Assembly: GCF_910592395.1 (NCBI RefSeq)
Contig: NC_088311.1
Span: 5,024,501-5,088,500, forward strand
Source: Lineus longissimus
Taxonomy: Eukaryota > Nemertea > Pilidiophora > Heteronemertea > Lineidae
Reading direction: 5' to 3'
DNA: 64,000 nucleotides
Position numbers and translations under genes: made by a program. Numbering within the stretch: the first letter of the stretch is position 1; each line of letters begins with the position of its first letter. A model generated the notes under the pieces. The model had not been told where the DNA came from and made no database searches. It was given only the letters and a program-made list of their open reading frames with translations. Of this stretch, positions 41,301 to 54,242 are shown piece after piece.

Positions 41301-42163
41301 TCTCCAATTCCGTCACAACCAAAGAAATCAAGAAGACATACATCATCAAAAAGTCCAGCATTTATTACTCTGAATTTGAAAAATTTGATCAAAAGAAGTA
41401 CATTACACACTTAATACATGCAACAGCAAGACATCAGGACATACAAATACCAATTCCGACATGGCAATGGTCTGTTCTATCTGCAGATACCTGCGCAGGC
41501 ATCCTAGCCATCCTCAGTTTATGTCTTAGTTCCTAACGAGACATCCTTACAGCCTTTTCTGGCCTGGTTTCTTTATGAAGACTATGACCTACTCTATACA
41601 CATTCTTAACTTAATTAGCACCATTTATAAACCTGTACAACCTGCACAGAAGTTGCACATACAAAATCAGATTCGAGACAGAGACGTATTCCTCTGAATT
41701 GTATTCATATTGTGTGCTTTTTGTACACATCAACCTAATCAAATGAATTTGGTTTCCCTAGCTGAATGTCAGCTGAAAAGCTGAATGCAATTACTGCAAC
41801 AAGAGTACTCAAAACACCAACTAGTGAACACTGATACTATGCAAAGGACACACTAGAGTTGGTGACTATTCCAGATAGTACCAGTCCCAACAGTTAGGCT
41901 GTAACATCCTTATTATGGCAGTTTGTGATCCCTACAGTCATAAATAGCCAACAACTCTAATAGATGCACAACACACATCACAAACACATACATTTTAAAA
42001 ACGAGCAATACACGATCGACATCGAAGACAGACAAGAGTACCAAGTGCAAAATTTTACATTGAATTCCCTTACAACGGCAGTTTGAATCGTAATGAATGT
42101 AAATTGTTTGTACATGTATAAAGTTTGCAAGGCTTTCATGGAGAAATTAGTCCCTTTAAGCCG

Positions 42164-45100
42164 TCACAACAGTTGAATAACCTCATCCCACTCATCCTGC
42201 GGCCAGACTCCATTCTCCCTTACGTTTGGCGGGCTCTGTTTCCAATCCCACTCGGTGACCGGCGTGAACCAGTTTGTTCCATAGTTGGCTTCAATATAAG
42301 ACAATGTCTCACATGGAATGCGTATCTTGAGGTCGAGGAAGGATGTCCAACAGAGTGTAAACTTGGGAAAGAAATATCTGAAAGACGAAGTTTAACCTTA
42401 ACACAAGTGGTTGTGATCTTGGGGGCAGAACTTAGATTAACATTTTCAGAGCTTGTATTTTTTGATACGGAGTCAAATCAAAGTTGTCTCTTCTTTCTTT
42501 CACTGGGATAAATGGGCAAGAATAATATGGTTTTTCCCAATGAAACTTATCCCGACAGAAGTTGTCCTGCGTCTAGAAAGGTGATGGCTCCTGACCGATT
42601 TTACAGCATTTTGTATTAAACTCATTCTCAAAGGAACATACTTGAATTTCTTGCCCGTCTTTGCTTGTGTGCCGCCATTCCACATGTACTCCTCCTCTTC
42701 ATAGAAAAAGAACATGTCAAGTTTAACATCATCTGACTGGAAAGACAGCTCAAAGCTATCTGCCACCTGAAAAATTCAAAAAAAAATTTTAAATGTAATA
42801 AACTACTGCACCACAGCTCAAATGATGTTACTTTATTTTCAGACACACAGAGTCCTCCGTAACAGTCAGGTTATAGCCACTACTTTTTTATAAATGTCAT
42901 TTTTAAAGGTATATTCCACTAAAGATAGTCAAAAGTACAGAAGTGCCATCTACATGTAGTTAGCAGAACTAAACTCCTTACCATCTTGTGAGCTCTTAAC
43001 GTCATCTACATGTAATCTGTCTTGCACATGACACCAAATTCCCAACACCTATCTCAAGCTGCGTTCAGTGTCCACCAAAACAAAACTACATTGTACACCT
43101 ATTACCTTTCCAAAGACATGTTTGATGGGCATCGAATTCTCTTCAAATGTTGGCATGAGTTTCTCATTGTAGTCTTTTATCCAAATGCCAAAGTCAACAT
43201 CTTTGCTGTACGGAATGATGTCACACTGTCTGAACCAGCCTGAAGTATATCAACATCTCAAATGTCAATTAACCATGTTGCATTGGACTACATAGATAGA
43301 CACTAAACAAATCTTTGGGAAATGAACTGATGTCCTTGCCCAGGTACCATAAATCAGACAGTATATGAGGACTATTTACATACTATTAGGACAGAGACAC
43401 TTTTCTTTCTATATTTGGAGTAATTAAGCACAAGATGGCAATTTGATTTGAGCAGTCAATTATCATTCTTGAAAAAAGAGATGTTTAAAAAATGTAAGAT
43501 GGCTGCCTAAGGACATATGGACAATGGGTTCAGTAAGCCACTATTAGCTTTACTTGGGGGGCTGTAACTAAGTTTTCCATGGTATTCTAGTGCAGTAGTT
43601 AAAAGCCACATGGCTTGGAAGTGATTTTTCTATGTTGGTAGTTGGCAGAAAATAAGCCATCAAGTATGGAGGAGTAGTCAAACCAGTCACATTAGAAGAT
43701 GATTTGTCAGGAACTGAAGCACAGAGATAACCACAGGTAATTCAGTTGAACGTACACTATACGGCCTCAGCGTGAAGTGCCCAACAAACAAGTGATTTTT
43801 ATCGCAACGACCTGTAATCATGATTACATGTGACAAAAATCTGTGGTGATCATCACAGGCACTGGTGAATGCCGCAACCTCTGATCACTATCAAACCGAG
43901 AGATTATCACTTTTGCTCACAGATGGGCCATATTGATGTTTCTTGCATGTGGTAGTGGTTATTGCTGCAGCAACAAAATCCGCTTGTTTGCTGGGCGCTT
44001 TAGACTTCAACTTACCAAGACATGTGCCACTACTCATCCAGAACCTAACACCAATGCTGTCTAAGTAAGCTTTGCCTCGTCGCACGACACCAGCTGCTGC
44101 CTCCCTGAATGCTTCAGCCTCTTCCCCATTATCCTTAGAATGCAAACGATAAAACTCCTGAGCTCTTGTGTAGTTACATTCGATGAATCTTGCGTGGGGG
44201 ATTTGGTCCAGGAACTTTTTCGGGTAGCGTGGTGCACGGAATGTGACGCTGTCAATGGTGACCTCAGCAGTATCAAATCTGGAATTGAAAGGCCGTGTCT
44301 TTACTAAACTTTAGTTCTATCAGCTAAGAAACTGAAGCAGAAGTAGAAACCTACTTTTTCTAAAAATCATAAAGAATTGATTCCATCCAATCAGTGATAA
44401 AATCGCTTCATTCAATGTAAACTATATATTTCATACCCGTTGCTCATAAGTCCAATGGAACAGTGCATGAAGTAGGAATACCAATCAATACATATTTATA
44501 ATATGAAACTGTTTCAATTAACATAACATACACAAATTAAAAGCCACTGCCCAATCCTCCAACACAGTAGACATATTCTTCATGGAACAATTTAATATCC
44601 GATTATAATGATGTGCCAGGTGCAGACTTTATACATTACTAGTGCTGACGAGCCATACCACACGCACACCTCGACCACCTGTGCATCCATCAAGTGATCC
44701 ATTATGAGATTGTTGCCGACAATGTGTGATATCAATAAAGACTACAAAAGATTTGTAGGAAAAGCATTTACTCATACATGTAGTGGAAAGTCAGTTTAGT
44801 GAAGACTTAAGTTCCACCAACTTGTCATGTTCGGCACCTGAGCTGATTGTGGTATTTGACAAGTCACTTAACTAGTAACGGACCAAACTAATACTTACGT
44901 GTCATAAGCACCTGGATAGTGCCCAAACCGTAGTAACTTTGCATCAAACTTCAACCGTTCAATCACATTTCGGCTTTGCATTTTGAATCGAACTGGTCCA
45001 TGCCAAAGGAAGCCGCCTTGCCTCTCATAAAACACAACTAGGTGAATAACATGAAAGTTTCGCAGGAAAATGAAATGAGTACTGATTTTCTCAGCTTTAC

Positions 45101-46325
45101 CAGTCAGCAGACTGAGATGCCTGGGGTCCTTATGTAATACTGGAATAACAGTGAATTTCTCCTTTTCCATTTCTTCAACCAAAGCAGCCTAGATAGAGGG
45201 AAAAAGAACATATATATACGGGTAGTGAAATGCATCTGACAAAATATGTTGGTTTTCTATTGGGGTGTTTTAAATACAACCAAAATATTACAATGAATTT
45301 TGATTTTGAAAGAAATCTTGTGTAGTGATAGTAGTAGAGGTCAAAATCCCTCAAAATCCCTTGACTTCTCACCTCGTGCAAATTATTTCCCATGATAGAA
45401 AATGTTGTAACTGTCTCCTTAATGCAAAGATAGCGACATTTTGCTGCCTTGTTTTCTTTGTTGACTATTCTGGTTAGTATGGAAGGTTCTATCAGCGTCA
45501 CAACCATGCTCCTGGAAGCACATATTCTCGCAAAGTGCTGGATATTGATCTGAAAGAATGAAGAGGTATACAACCAGAGAGGAAAGAGAGCCATCATCAG
45601 AACTGCTGCAGGGAAAACCCCATTAGGGCTGAAATTTCTGACCTGCTCAGGCATACATGTAAGTAGCCACTTTGGGTCAAAGACAGATATTGAGTTTTTG
45701 GCATGGGGTGATTGTGTACAAAATTGTCTTTAAAACTACATGTATATATCGCGTGTACTCACATAGGATTGCACAGCAAGCGCTTCTGACACTTCACTAG
45801 GATCATGACTGATTTCCACGATTGATAGATGCTGGAAAGAATAAACAATTGATGAGGATCTTTTGAAATTATCATTGTTATCTCCCCTGTAATCATAAAT
45901 TGAAATTACTAGGTTACTTTAATCTTTTTACATGTGGAGGGCCTATCAACTTTAGCAAGAAACCCACTTTTTTACTTGATGAAATCCCAAACTTGGCAAG
46001 AAAGACTTCTAAACAATAACAAATGGGTGACAGGAGTTGTCACTGGAATTACTGACAGCCATCACGAATATATGAGTTCACACAGACCCTTCTGTATGAA
46101 GCAACTGATATGCATAAGAAAGGAGTCTGCCGTCCATGATCTAAATATGTGGGGGGGGGGGGGCTACATTTGTGATAGCCGTCATTAATTCCCATGGCAT
46201 CCACTGAGTCTGATGGGGTGTACCTTGTTGTCATTCCAGGAGACATATTTCACCATATAGAGCTGTATGCACAGAAAACCCAAGGCAAAGCATACCAGAG
46301 CAACCAGACTTCTATGAATGCGCAT
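42164..46325 (-). CDS. FKTN: Fukutin, ribitol-5-phosphate transferase
   Basis: Fukutin is a Golgi type II membrane enzyme that adds ribitol-5-phosphate from CDP-ribitol to the core M3 O-mannosyl glycan of alpha-dystroglycan. The eight coding exons are 46325-46224, 45831-45763, 45549-45373, 45188-44899, 44278-44016, 43239-43106, 42766-42642 and 42377-42164. All have GT-AG borders and matching phases and give 457 aa, against about 461 in human. Residues 6-25 form the signal anchor, ending in LYMVKY. The LicD-type catalytic region has [20 protein letters not shown] and the metal-binding DVD at 314-316. It is followed by [28 protein letters not shown] and the fully conserved C-terminus with [10 protein letters not shown] and EWDEVIQL. 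The donor of exon 1 (GTACAC) is weak, but exon 1 and exon 2 join in phase 0. The gene is head-to-head with SLC35E1. A candidate AATAAA (minus strand) lies at 41361-41366. Confidence 0.95.
46151..46163 (+). repeat. Poly-G homopolymer (13 G)
   Basis: A run of 13 G in fukutin intron 1; on the sense strand of the gene it is poly-C. Confidence 0.95.
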
Positions 46326-46924
46326 AGAGAAAGCTATGCAATTTATGACGAGTGGACATCTGCATCTGGCGGAATTTCAGCAAGAAATTGCACCTTCTGT
46401 CCAATTAAGCGACAGATCAATAGTTCTCAATTTATCTCCACCATCTGTATTGTGGCTGAAGTCATTAGAAAAGTAGGTTCACAGCTGCAGCTTTGTCACC
46501 TGGTGATGCACTCGGCTGTCGGCACCGACAGACACTGTATAACAACCTGCTTTTGTCTGCAGGTAAAATGAAATATCGATTTTCCGAACCAATGACGTGT
46601 ACTATAGCCCCAAATACATTTCATTAGAAGGAATACATATGGAAGTAGGGATTGGACGCACTGGATACATGGGATATCTCAAAGGATAGTCAGAAACAGT
46701 GAATTTGATCGTGAAAATATTGCCAAAAATTATTTTCCATGGGCGCTGACATGTTGAAGCACCGCAGTGAATAACTCAACCCAAACTTGCCAAAGCGACT
46801 TGTGATAATTATTCAATTGGTGATTTTGTTGGTGTATTTCTATAAGAAAGGTGTACGATTAATATCAGTTGAGGATTATATCTCTGTGATTTATTTCAAT
46901 TGTGGATTAGTAATTATTTTAGTT
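46326..46924. promoter_or_regulatory. Shared divergent promoter region of FKTN and SLC35E1
   Basis: Only 599 bp separate the start codons of two divergently transcribed conserved genes, so their promoters must overlap or be shared unless there are distant non-coding first exons. I see no clear TATA box. No strong motif stands out except a half NRF1-like TGCGCAT next to the fukutin start codon. Confidence 0.6.
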
Positions 46925-49848
46925 ATGGGCCAATCAAGAGAAAGGAAGATCAGCGAGACCGAACAGCTTATAATTGACAGAAACAACATGCCGGACGCGG
47001 ACACGTATCGAGATTGTACCCGAATAATATTTCTGTGTATGGCCTGGTATTCAGTCAGTGCCACAAATAATGTGGTGGGGAAGATGTTATTGAATGATTT
47101 CCCATACCCTGTGACTGTAACAATGATACAGCTCCTCTCCATATCCTTTTATTTACCTCCAATATTGAAGTGTCAAAATTTCAAAGACACAACACGTCAC
47201 ATCAGCTGGAGTTACTGGTGGAAGATGATATTACCACTTGGTTTAGGAAAATTCTTTGCCTCTGTTTCAAGTCACATTAGTATATGGAAAGTGCCAGTAT
47301 CTTATGCACACACAGGTAAGCATCAAAAAGATATTTGAGTGTAAAACTGTGCTGCTGTTGCATAAAAAGTAGTTGTAAAGGTAAAGACGAGGCAAAAGAC
47401 CGTACATCCAGAACTCGGGGATTCCACCGCATGGCGGGTGGTTGGGAGATATGTCTGCGTATGTAGTTTGGTCCACAAAGACAAGGTGAAGACAGCGACC
47501 GAGTCTCGGACAGTCGCACTCACATCAATACGCAGATTGGAGATTTCACCATAACATTAACAATCAACATCATGACATTACTGACAAGATCGCAATTTTA
47601 AGTAGAAGCTAAAATAAATGAAATGTACATAACTTGATATGGTTTAGGGCAGGCTTATAGGTTTTGGAACAACTGACAGAGTATTCCGAGGATTCCTTCT
47701 CTTAGATTTCATTAATCCATGATTAAATATTGACCAATGATAGTTTGATACTCGATCAATATGTCTTCCTATTTGCAGTGAAGGCAACCATGCCTTTCTT
47801 TGTCGTCGTTTTATCAAGAGTGCTTCTGAGAGAACAACAAACAACTAAAGTAAGTGCTTTAGCCTCAGGGAAAATGCATTATCGATCGATGTAGTCCCGG
47901 CCTAGCATGGTCCATGCTTCAGAAGTCTAGCTTTTTTTATGTCACTGGTCATGATCCATCCTTTAGTCTGTTGCTTGTCTTCAAGTCAAGACCAGTGTTC
48001 CATCAACAGGCAGATTGCTCGACTTCAGAGTATCTTTATGCCTAGACCATGTCAAGACTAGATGGGCCATAATTCTATCTCAATTTTGATTCTGCAGTTT
48101 CAAATGATAACCTTCTTCCTTTTCAAGCAATCATGTCATAGTATTTATTTTTGTTTCAGGTTTACCTGTCGTTGGTACCAATCATAGCTGGTGTGGTGAT
48201 AGCAACTGTCACAGAATTATCTTTCAACTCCATTGGTTTAGTTAGTGCCCTCAGTGCTGCCCTCACATTTTCACTCCAGAGTATATACACAAAAAAAGTA
48301 AGTTGTTTACAGCATCTTTGGACACCGTGTTCAGCCATCAGTGCTTCTGCCAGGATTGAACGTTGAACTCAATTCAGATACAAAACTTTTCAAAAAACGA
48401 TTTGATAAAAAAAAATCTAAGGGTAAAATGACCTGTCTGAGAAATTCTTTGCACCTAAAGTTTTAAAGTCATCTCAATACACTGCATATGTAGTACCCAG
48501 GGAAAATATGGATTTCACCCTCATTGAAATTCTCCACAAAAACGCTTGTAGTTTGAAGTTGTATCAAATACAGAGTTTAACAAATATTTCATAGCAGTTG
48601 GAAAGAAATGCTTTCTCCTTGTCCTGCATGCTGTAAGTAAGCTGATCCATCTGAAACATTCTCCTTGTTTTGTTTCAGTGTTTAAAAGATACACAACTGC
48701 ATCATCTGTACCTGCTGATGGTACTGGCGCGGTTAGCAACATTGTTATTCATACCACTCTGGTTGATGTTAGATATCAGGGTGATTCTCACAGACCACAC
48801 TTTTGTAAGTATGGATTCGATAGCATTATTTCTTTCTATAAATTAAAGAGAAGATTAGAAGAGATTGTTTTCACACCTTCAGAATCAGATCAGAGACTTA
48901 TCAACATGAATAATCAGCCTCAACATCCTATTTTCACCCTCGAGGTGTGGTTTTCGTGATTTCCTCATGAGCTTGGGCTTTCAACTAAATCTATAACAAT
49001 CTGATTGCTTTCTCCTTTATATTTCAGGTACACAGTCCCAATTGGACGCGGACATTTGTTCTGCTCCTGGTTGATGGTTTCTGTAATTTTGCCCAGAATG
49101 TGATTGCCTTCTCCGTGTTAGCTCTAGTCACGCCCCTGAGTTATGCCGTTGCCAATGCTACGAAACGAATAATGATCATCACAGTGTCGTTGATGCTGCT
49201 GCAAAATCCTGTCACATCGGTGAATGTCATGGGAATGTTTTTAGCCATATTTGGAGTCTTATTATATAATAAGGTGAGTATCTTTAGACATAACCTGTGT
49301 GGGCTACCCTGACAAAATTATAGGATAAGATTTCTTTGAAAACTCTTATTACTGATAACGGCTAATACCCGAGTTGAGCAAGTACAACACACCACCAGCT
49401 GAATAAGGCTAGTCGTGATGCTTTCAGCTAGACTTTTAGTAGAAAGTTTTTACTTGTTTTATCTTTAAAAGACCAGGCAGTACATTTTGGGGTCAATTAC
49501 CCTGCCAATACCTTAGTTGGTCATCTGCTTTCTGTCTGCCTATGAAGGTTAAGTGAAAATCGCTATTTTTCATTTTAGGCAAAGTATGACCAGAATCAAG
49601 AACGAAAACGACAAGAAGTCCTTCCATATGTCAAGAGTGAAGCTGACTTTAACAAGTTAAATCATATGCATTTGCATCGTTCAAACTCTATAGCTTTCTC
49701 GTCAGAGGATCATGTGACTGTAGTCCCAAATAATAACTTGCCTTTAGGTGCTACACCAGAGGAGGAATATCACCGGCCGACGTTTTATCAAAATGGCGAT
49801 CTCAGTACGTATTCGAAATTTGGTGGAAGGCCACTTTATCATGTGTGA
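46925..49848 (+). CDS. SLC35E1: SLC35E1-type solute carrier
   Basis: A multi-pass membrane protein of the drug/metabolite transporter superfamily, in the branch shared by nucleotide-sugar and plastid triose-phosphate translocators. The substrate of SLC35E1 is not established. The exons are 46925-47315, 47779-47849, 48160-48297, 48679-48804, 49028-49273 and 49579-49848. Every border is GT-AG and phases agree, giving 413 aa (human about 410). Diagnostic segments are [24 protein letters not shown] across the exon 1/2 junction in part, [20 protein letters not shown] in exon 3, and [20 protein letters not shown] with [11 protein letters not shown] (about residues 280-290) in exon 5. The cytosolic C-tail starts with [11 protein letters not shown]. 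The ATG at 46925 is the first in frame; no upstream in-frame ATG exists. The open frame extends upstream only through non-ATG codons. A candidate AATAAA lies at 52987. Confidence 0.95.
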
Positions 49849-52800
49849 TGGTGACGTTTTCTTAGGCATTTGACATTTCGGTAGTAGGAACTCGTGCTTC
49901 AGATTTTCAGAATGGTGCTATTAGCCAAATGGTCAATGTTCTGGACAAATCATTGAGTAAGTTTTGAGTTTCTGGTACAACAGAAAGTTAAAGGCCTACT
50001 GCTTACGTGTTCAACTGAGGAAAAGGGATGGTTTTGCAATGAAAATCCAGCCTGTCATAGCAGAAACTGCACCTACAATTACCAGTTGAATTTGGCAGAT
50101 TTTGTGTCACTTGGTGTTAGAAAATGGCACTAGTTAGTCAAACTACAGGAAAATACAAAGTAAAGATCGCAGGCTTATCACCTTGCGTTCTCAATGATTT
50201 GTCCAGCATTCCAATGAATGACCAAATGAAGATCAAAACTTCACTCAGCTTACTCTAAACTTCGCCGCTGTGTGTATTTACTTAAGTTGAAGGTGCTGCT
50301 GCTGCTCTGTACTGTTATGTGTGTTGTGTTCATGTATGTTAATTCCAGTTGTCGTGACAAATCATTTAAAACCTTAAGGTACAATGGCCCAGGTACTATG
50401 TAGCAAGATATTTGAGTATACTAGGAGAATTTATTCATATTTTCCCTATGGTGTGGAGTTATTACATGTATGTTGTTATCAAACACACCAGAGTATTGAA
50501 TATCATCATACATTATAACAGTTATAGATTAATCTATACTTGCTCATAAACATGTGGACCAAATACATCAGGCCAGGTTGTTCAGGCCCACATGGGGTAA
50601 AATAATTTTCAGTTCTTTACGGCGTTGTCAAATTACTGGTCAATACTTATACAAGACAATTTGTCAGATTTCATTTCGTCAAAAGTTTTCTTTCAATTTG
50701 GGTATTTGGTTTTGCTGTCCTTCATTCATTTTCTGTCCTTCAGCATGAAATGCTTTCATTAAGTAACATTTGCTTTTCTATTTGCCTGCTTTACCTGTTC
50801 CCTTTTCTCCAGTAATCTGACAATCAGAGACCTTGGTCACACCTTCGTTTAGATCATGACTAGTTGTCCATTTGAAACTTCCTCCACATTGGTGCTTTCA
50901 ACCTATGCTTCCCATTTGTCTCTCAAAATTGTCTATCTTTATGTTTTTGTTTCAATTTTGTTGTTTAATAGTCCATCGCAGTAGTTCAGAGACTGAAGGT
51001 TAGTGTCCGCTGAGTTCTTGCATGTCTGAACTGCATCTTACATGTAACTTACTTACATGTATTTAGTTTACCATCTTTGTTTGTTTTTGGTTTATTATGG
51101 TAGATTTTTCCACCATTCATCAATACTTATTCTACTTTTTTGATTTTTAGAAGGGTGGTGGTACTAGTCTTTTAGAAGTTAAATATGATTTGACCTTAAA
51201 TTAAAATGAAAAAGTTACGGGCTTCCATGTATTCCAAAGTGCCATCCCTGTCAGGTTTTGTTCACTAGTGTTTTACCTAAACATCATATTTTGGCTGAGT
51301 ATTATAAACCAGCAAATAACGAATGCTGTAAGTACAAGAAGTACATCTTGATCTACCGTCGAGGACTCAAAAATTATTGAATCATTTACGATGGCAGACT
51401 TGTTCCAAGTGAACTTCTCAGCCACTTGACGTAGTTGTTCTGGTTCGTAGTACTCGAGCACTCAGTCAGCATGTGAGCCAAAAATGATAATTCCTATCGT
51501 ACAGCATGGGGATGGATATGTACATTGCTCATTATCAGAATAGGACTGCATCAAAACATCTGGAGAGTCTTGACTGTTAGAAACAGATGTTGCCACCAGT
51601 AATGGATGATAATGATGTGATACTAAGTATGTATATGGTGTGCATGAAACCGCAACTACGCTCATCAAATAATGTGCTTTGAATGTATATCATGCATAAA
51701 AGATATTGTCCTTCAATAGCATGTTTACGGTGCATAAAAAATACACGATTTTAAAGTGATTTGCATATTCATGAGTCCATAACTCAGTGTTAGTATCTCA
51801 CCACTTGAACTACAGGCTATGAGGATGATCAATGCATGTAAATGTAAATGTATAGTTATTTCACCTAACTAGATACAAAATACATTGAGCACAGTATGCA
51901 AAATCCCTGTTAGTGTTGGTGCAAGACTAGTTCAGGTGATGACCACTTTTGAAAAAGCCTGTCTGTAGATAATCAACTGAAGATTTTACATTTTTTGTGA
52001 TGTGGACATATTTTGACCATCATGTGACATCATTTGATGATGTCATGTGGGCAAATCTTACAACCATTCCCGATGACACTGAAGCTGTCCTTGTCCTTGT
52101 CCAAAACCAGGCTGAAGGTGTAAAAAACGCTGAATATGCACTTATTGGAATTTGCCTTGGGTTTGAGTTTACTGATGGCCTTGAAGCCACGAACACCGGG
52201 CTCGGACCCCACCAATGTCTCCAAAGACCCAAGGGATCATATCATGTTAAAAACGTTGTGCTGCTTTAATGGCATTGGTGTTTTATTTTTTTCTACTCTG
52301 AAGGGTATTTAATGGCAAATGAATGGCATAATGGTTTTAACTCCACATCCTCAAGGTGAGTGGTATATTTCGATTCAATGTCAATGTATTGCATGCGGAA
52401 TCAATTTTGTGGATCTGACGATTTGAAATTGTGTCAAGGTTGAATTGGTCGGTGCCCTAATTGCACAAAAGAGAGGTGAGCTCAGTATTGAGGGTGGAGT
52501 TGGAGTAAATATGGTGGAGAATTGACGAAGGTGTCGGGCAAAGTTTTCTGCAGTGTATGGTACTATTTTCAACTGTCTGTATGTGTATAGTGTAGACCCA
52601 TTTTCTCGGTCCTAACTTTTAGCGAAGAGAGCATCTTTTTCAGATCTCACTACCATTAAATTCTGCGAGTGGATTGGTTTTCCCAGCGATTAGGGCCTAC
52701 TGGTTCACCATTAATGTTTGCATCTTGACCACCTTACATAAAAGTCCTGAAAATACTGTGAAAGTGAAGGGGTTTACAGTATTAGCCTTTCTCTTGTCTT

Positions 52801-52986
52801 CTTCCTTTCGTAGTTTTGTTGGACTCGCAAGCACAATATCTTTCATTGGTCTGTTGTATTCAAACTATAAAATACTGGCTGTGCCTGATGTAAATTATCT
52901 TTGAGAATCAAAATTTGGATTGAAATATTATATGATTTGTCTTATCGAGGCTGTGATGCATATCAATAATGATATTTTCGCAAATT

Positions 52987-52992
52987 AATAAA
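52987..52992 (+). terminator. Candidate polyadenylation signal for SLC35E1
   Basis: An AATAAA about 3.1 kb after the SLC35E1 stop codon, in the sense orientation. I did not find a clearer signal nearer the stop, so the 3'UTR may be long. There is no transcript support. Confidence 0.2.
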
Positions 52993-53208
52993 TATCTGTG
53001 GTAAAGAGTTATTTTTCTCCTTATTCTTTTACTCATTAAACCTTGGCTGCAAACTTTTTCCCCTGCTAAGGTTGCTTTGCTTTGCGAGAGGCACGAATGC
53101 TAGGCACATCCAGCATCCCTTCAGTGCCTCAATATAGTATATGATTTACTTCAACAAGAACTGTAGACACTGAAGTGGCTGCAGGAAACCTAGATTTTTA
53201 TCTAGTTA

Positions 53209-53283
53209 TGGTCAAGACAAGTCGAACCCACAACCTCCTGATTATGAGCCCGGTGCTCTAACCACTACACCACTGATCTCCCC
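53209..53283 (-). mobile_element. tRNA-Met-like element (tRNA pseudogene or SINE head)
   Basis: Read on the minus strand it begins GGGGAGATCAGTGG. It has an A-box-like TGGTGTAGTGG, a seven-base anticodon loop CTCATAA with anticodon CAT, and a B-box-like GGTTCGACTTG in which the last conserved C is lost. The 3' side does not pair with the 5' acceptor strand, so this is not an intact tRNA. About 50 bp of non-tRNA sequence with a CTAGAT...ATCTAG inverted repeat follows, which would suit a SINE body. Confidence 0.6.
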
Positions 53284-53982
53284 ACTGATCTGGATTGAAC
53301 ATGTTGAAACTGTCATAAAATCATGCGCTTGGAAAATTTGTTACTTCTACAAAGCATCTAGTAGACTACTTGCTCTCTCATGATATGTCATCTGAGCTGC
53401 TATCTGTTTTGGATATGGAGATGTAATGATGGAACCAGATGTCTGTTCTTAGTGCCACAAATTTTCTCACCTATCAAAATGTTCATATTTTCAGAGAGAC
53501 TGCATGAAACCTAGAGAGGAAAGGTACATGTATATGGGGTCCTGATTGAAGAGATTGCAGCAAGTCTTTTTAAAAGCATTCTGGGCCTCTACCACCAGGC
53601 CATGATTGTGATTTTGTCTCCTCCAAATGAAATACATGCATGAGTTGATCCTTTGCTGTCTTCCCTTGAGTATAAAGACTACTACTTGTGTGTGATAGGG
53701 CATGCTGGGTGTAGTACTGCATCTTCCAAAAGAAGTATGTGTCAACACTGACACTTCCACAGCACAGTCTATTTGGAAAGTTGTCCCAGAGACTGGAATA
53801 GAGGAAGACTTCACAACCATAGACTTTCTATAATCACTACAGTGTGTTTCAAAACGATAATGGAAACAAAATATGGAGAGGCAATCATGTGGGAAGCTGG
53901 CATAACTGAAACAGTGCTGCTTAAGACGATCCTGATCAACAGTAGCTGGAGCTGAAATGTATTGCCCCAGGGTGGAGAAATG

Positions 53983-54242
53983 CAGGGGCGTGTCCAGGAT
54001 TCTGAGCAGAGGGGGTCTGAATGCCATAGCAATAAAAATCCCTGAGGGGTGAGCGTGAGGGGTATCCATCATGGAATACTGAAAAGTTTTTAAAATCTTA
54101 AATGCCAAAGATGCCATTTTCTAGCATTTTGGCCGTGACATATCTGTAACACAGACCTCAATCGAACATGTCCTGTGCTAAATCTATACTCGATCTGTGC
54201 GGGCAGGAGGGGTCCAGCTGAGACCCCCTGGACACGCCCCTG
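53983..54242. mobile_element. 260-bp hAT-like MITE
   Basis: Perfect 16-bp terminal inverted repeats, CAGGGGCGTGTCCAGG at 53983 and its reverse complement ending at 54242, bound a 260-bp non-coding insert. TIRs beginning CAGGGGCG are typical of non-autonomous hAT elements. The expected 8-bp target-site duplication is not visible (GAGAAATG against ATTCGATC), so the copy is old or the class is uncertain. Confidence 0.75.

Larger units (their letters stand above)
27558..42163. other. Gene-poor interval between DMRT4/5 and fukutin
   Basis: This is 14.6 kb without a recognised gene. The first 2 kb is probably the DMRT 3'UTR, and the last kilobase or so (from about 41.3 kb) is probably the fukutin 3'UTR. 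One possible orphan exon is listed at 38246-38376 (-). Open frames at 31116-31528 and 33169-33465 were examined and not recognised. A 16-bp E-box palindrome lies at 35981 and a weak tRNA-like segment near 39450-39520 (-). Confidence 0.5.

Noticed and set aside
45175-45654. 159-codon minus-strand frame read as a separate small gene
   Set aside because: It is fukutin exon 3 (45549-45373) with intron sequence read through on both sides.
52021-52044. Short inverted repeat with GACATCA and TGATGTC arms
   Set aside because: Only a 7-bp stem in AT-rich sequence, expected by chance at this window size.
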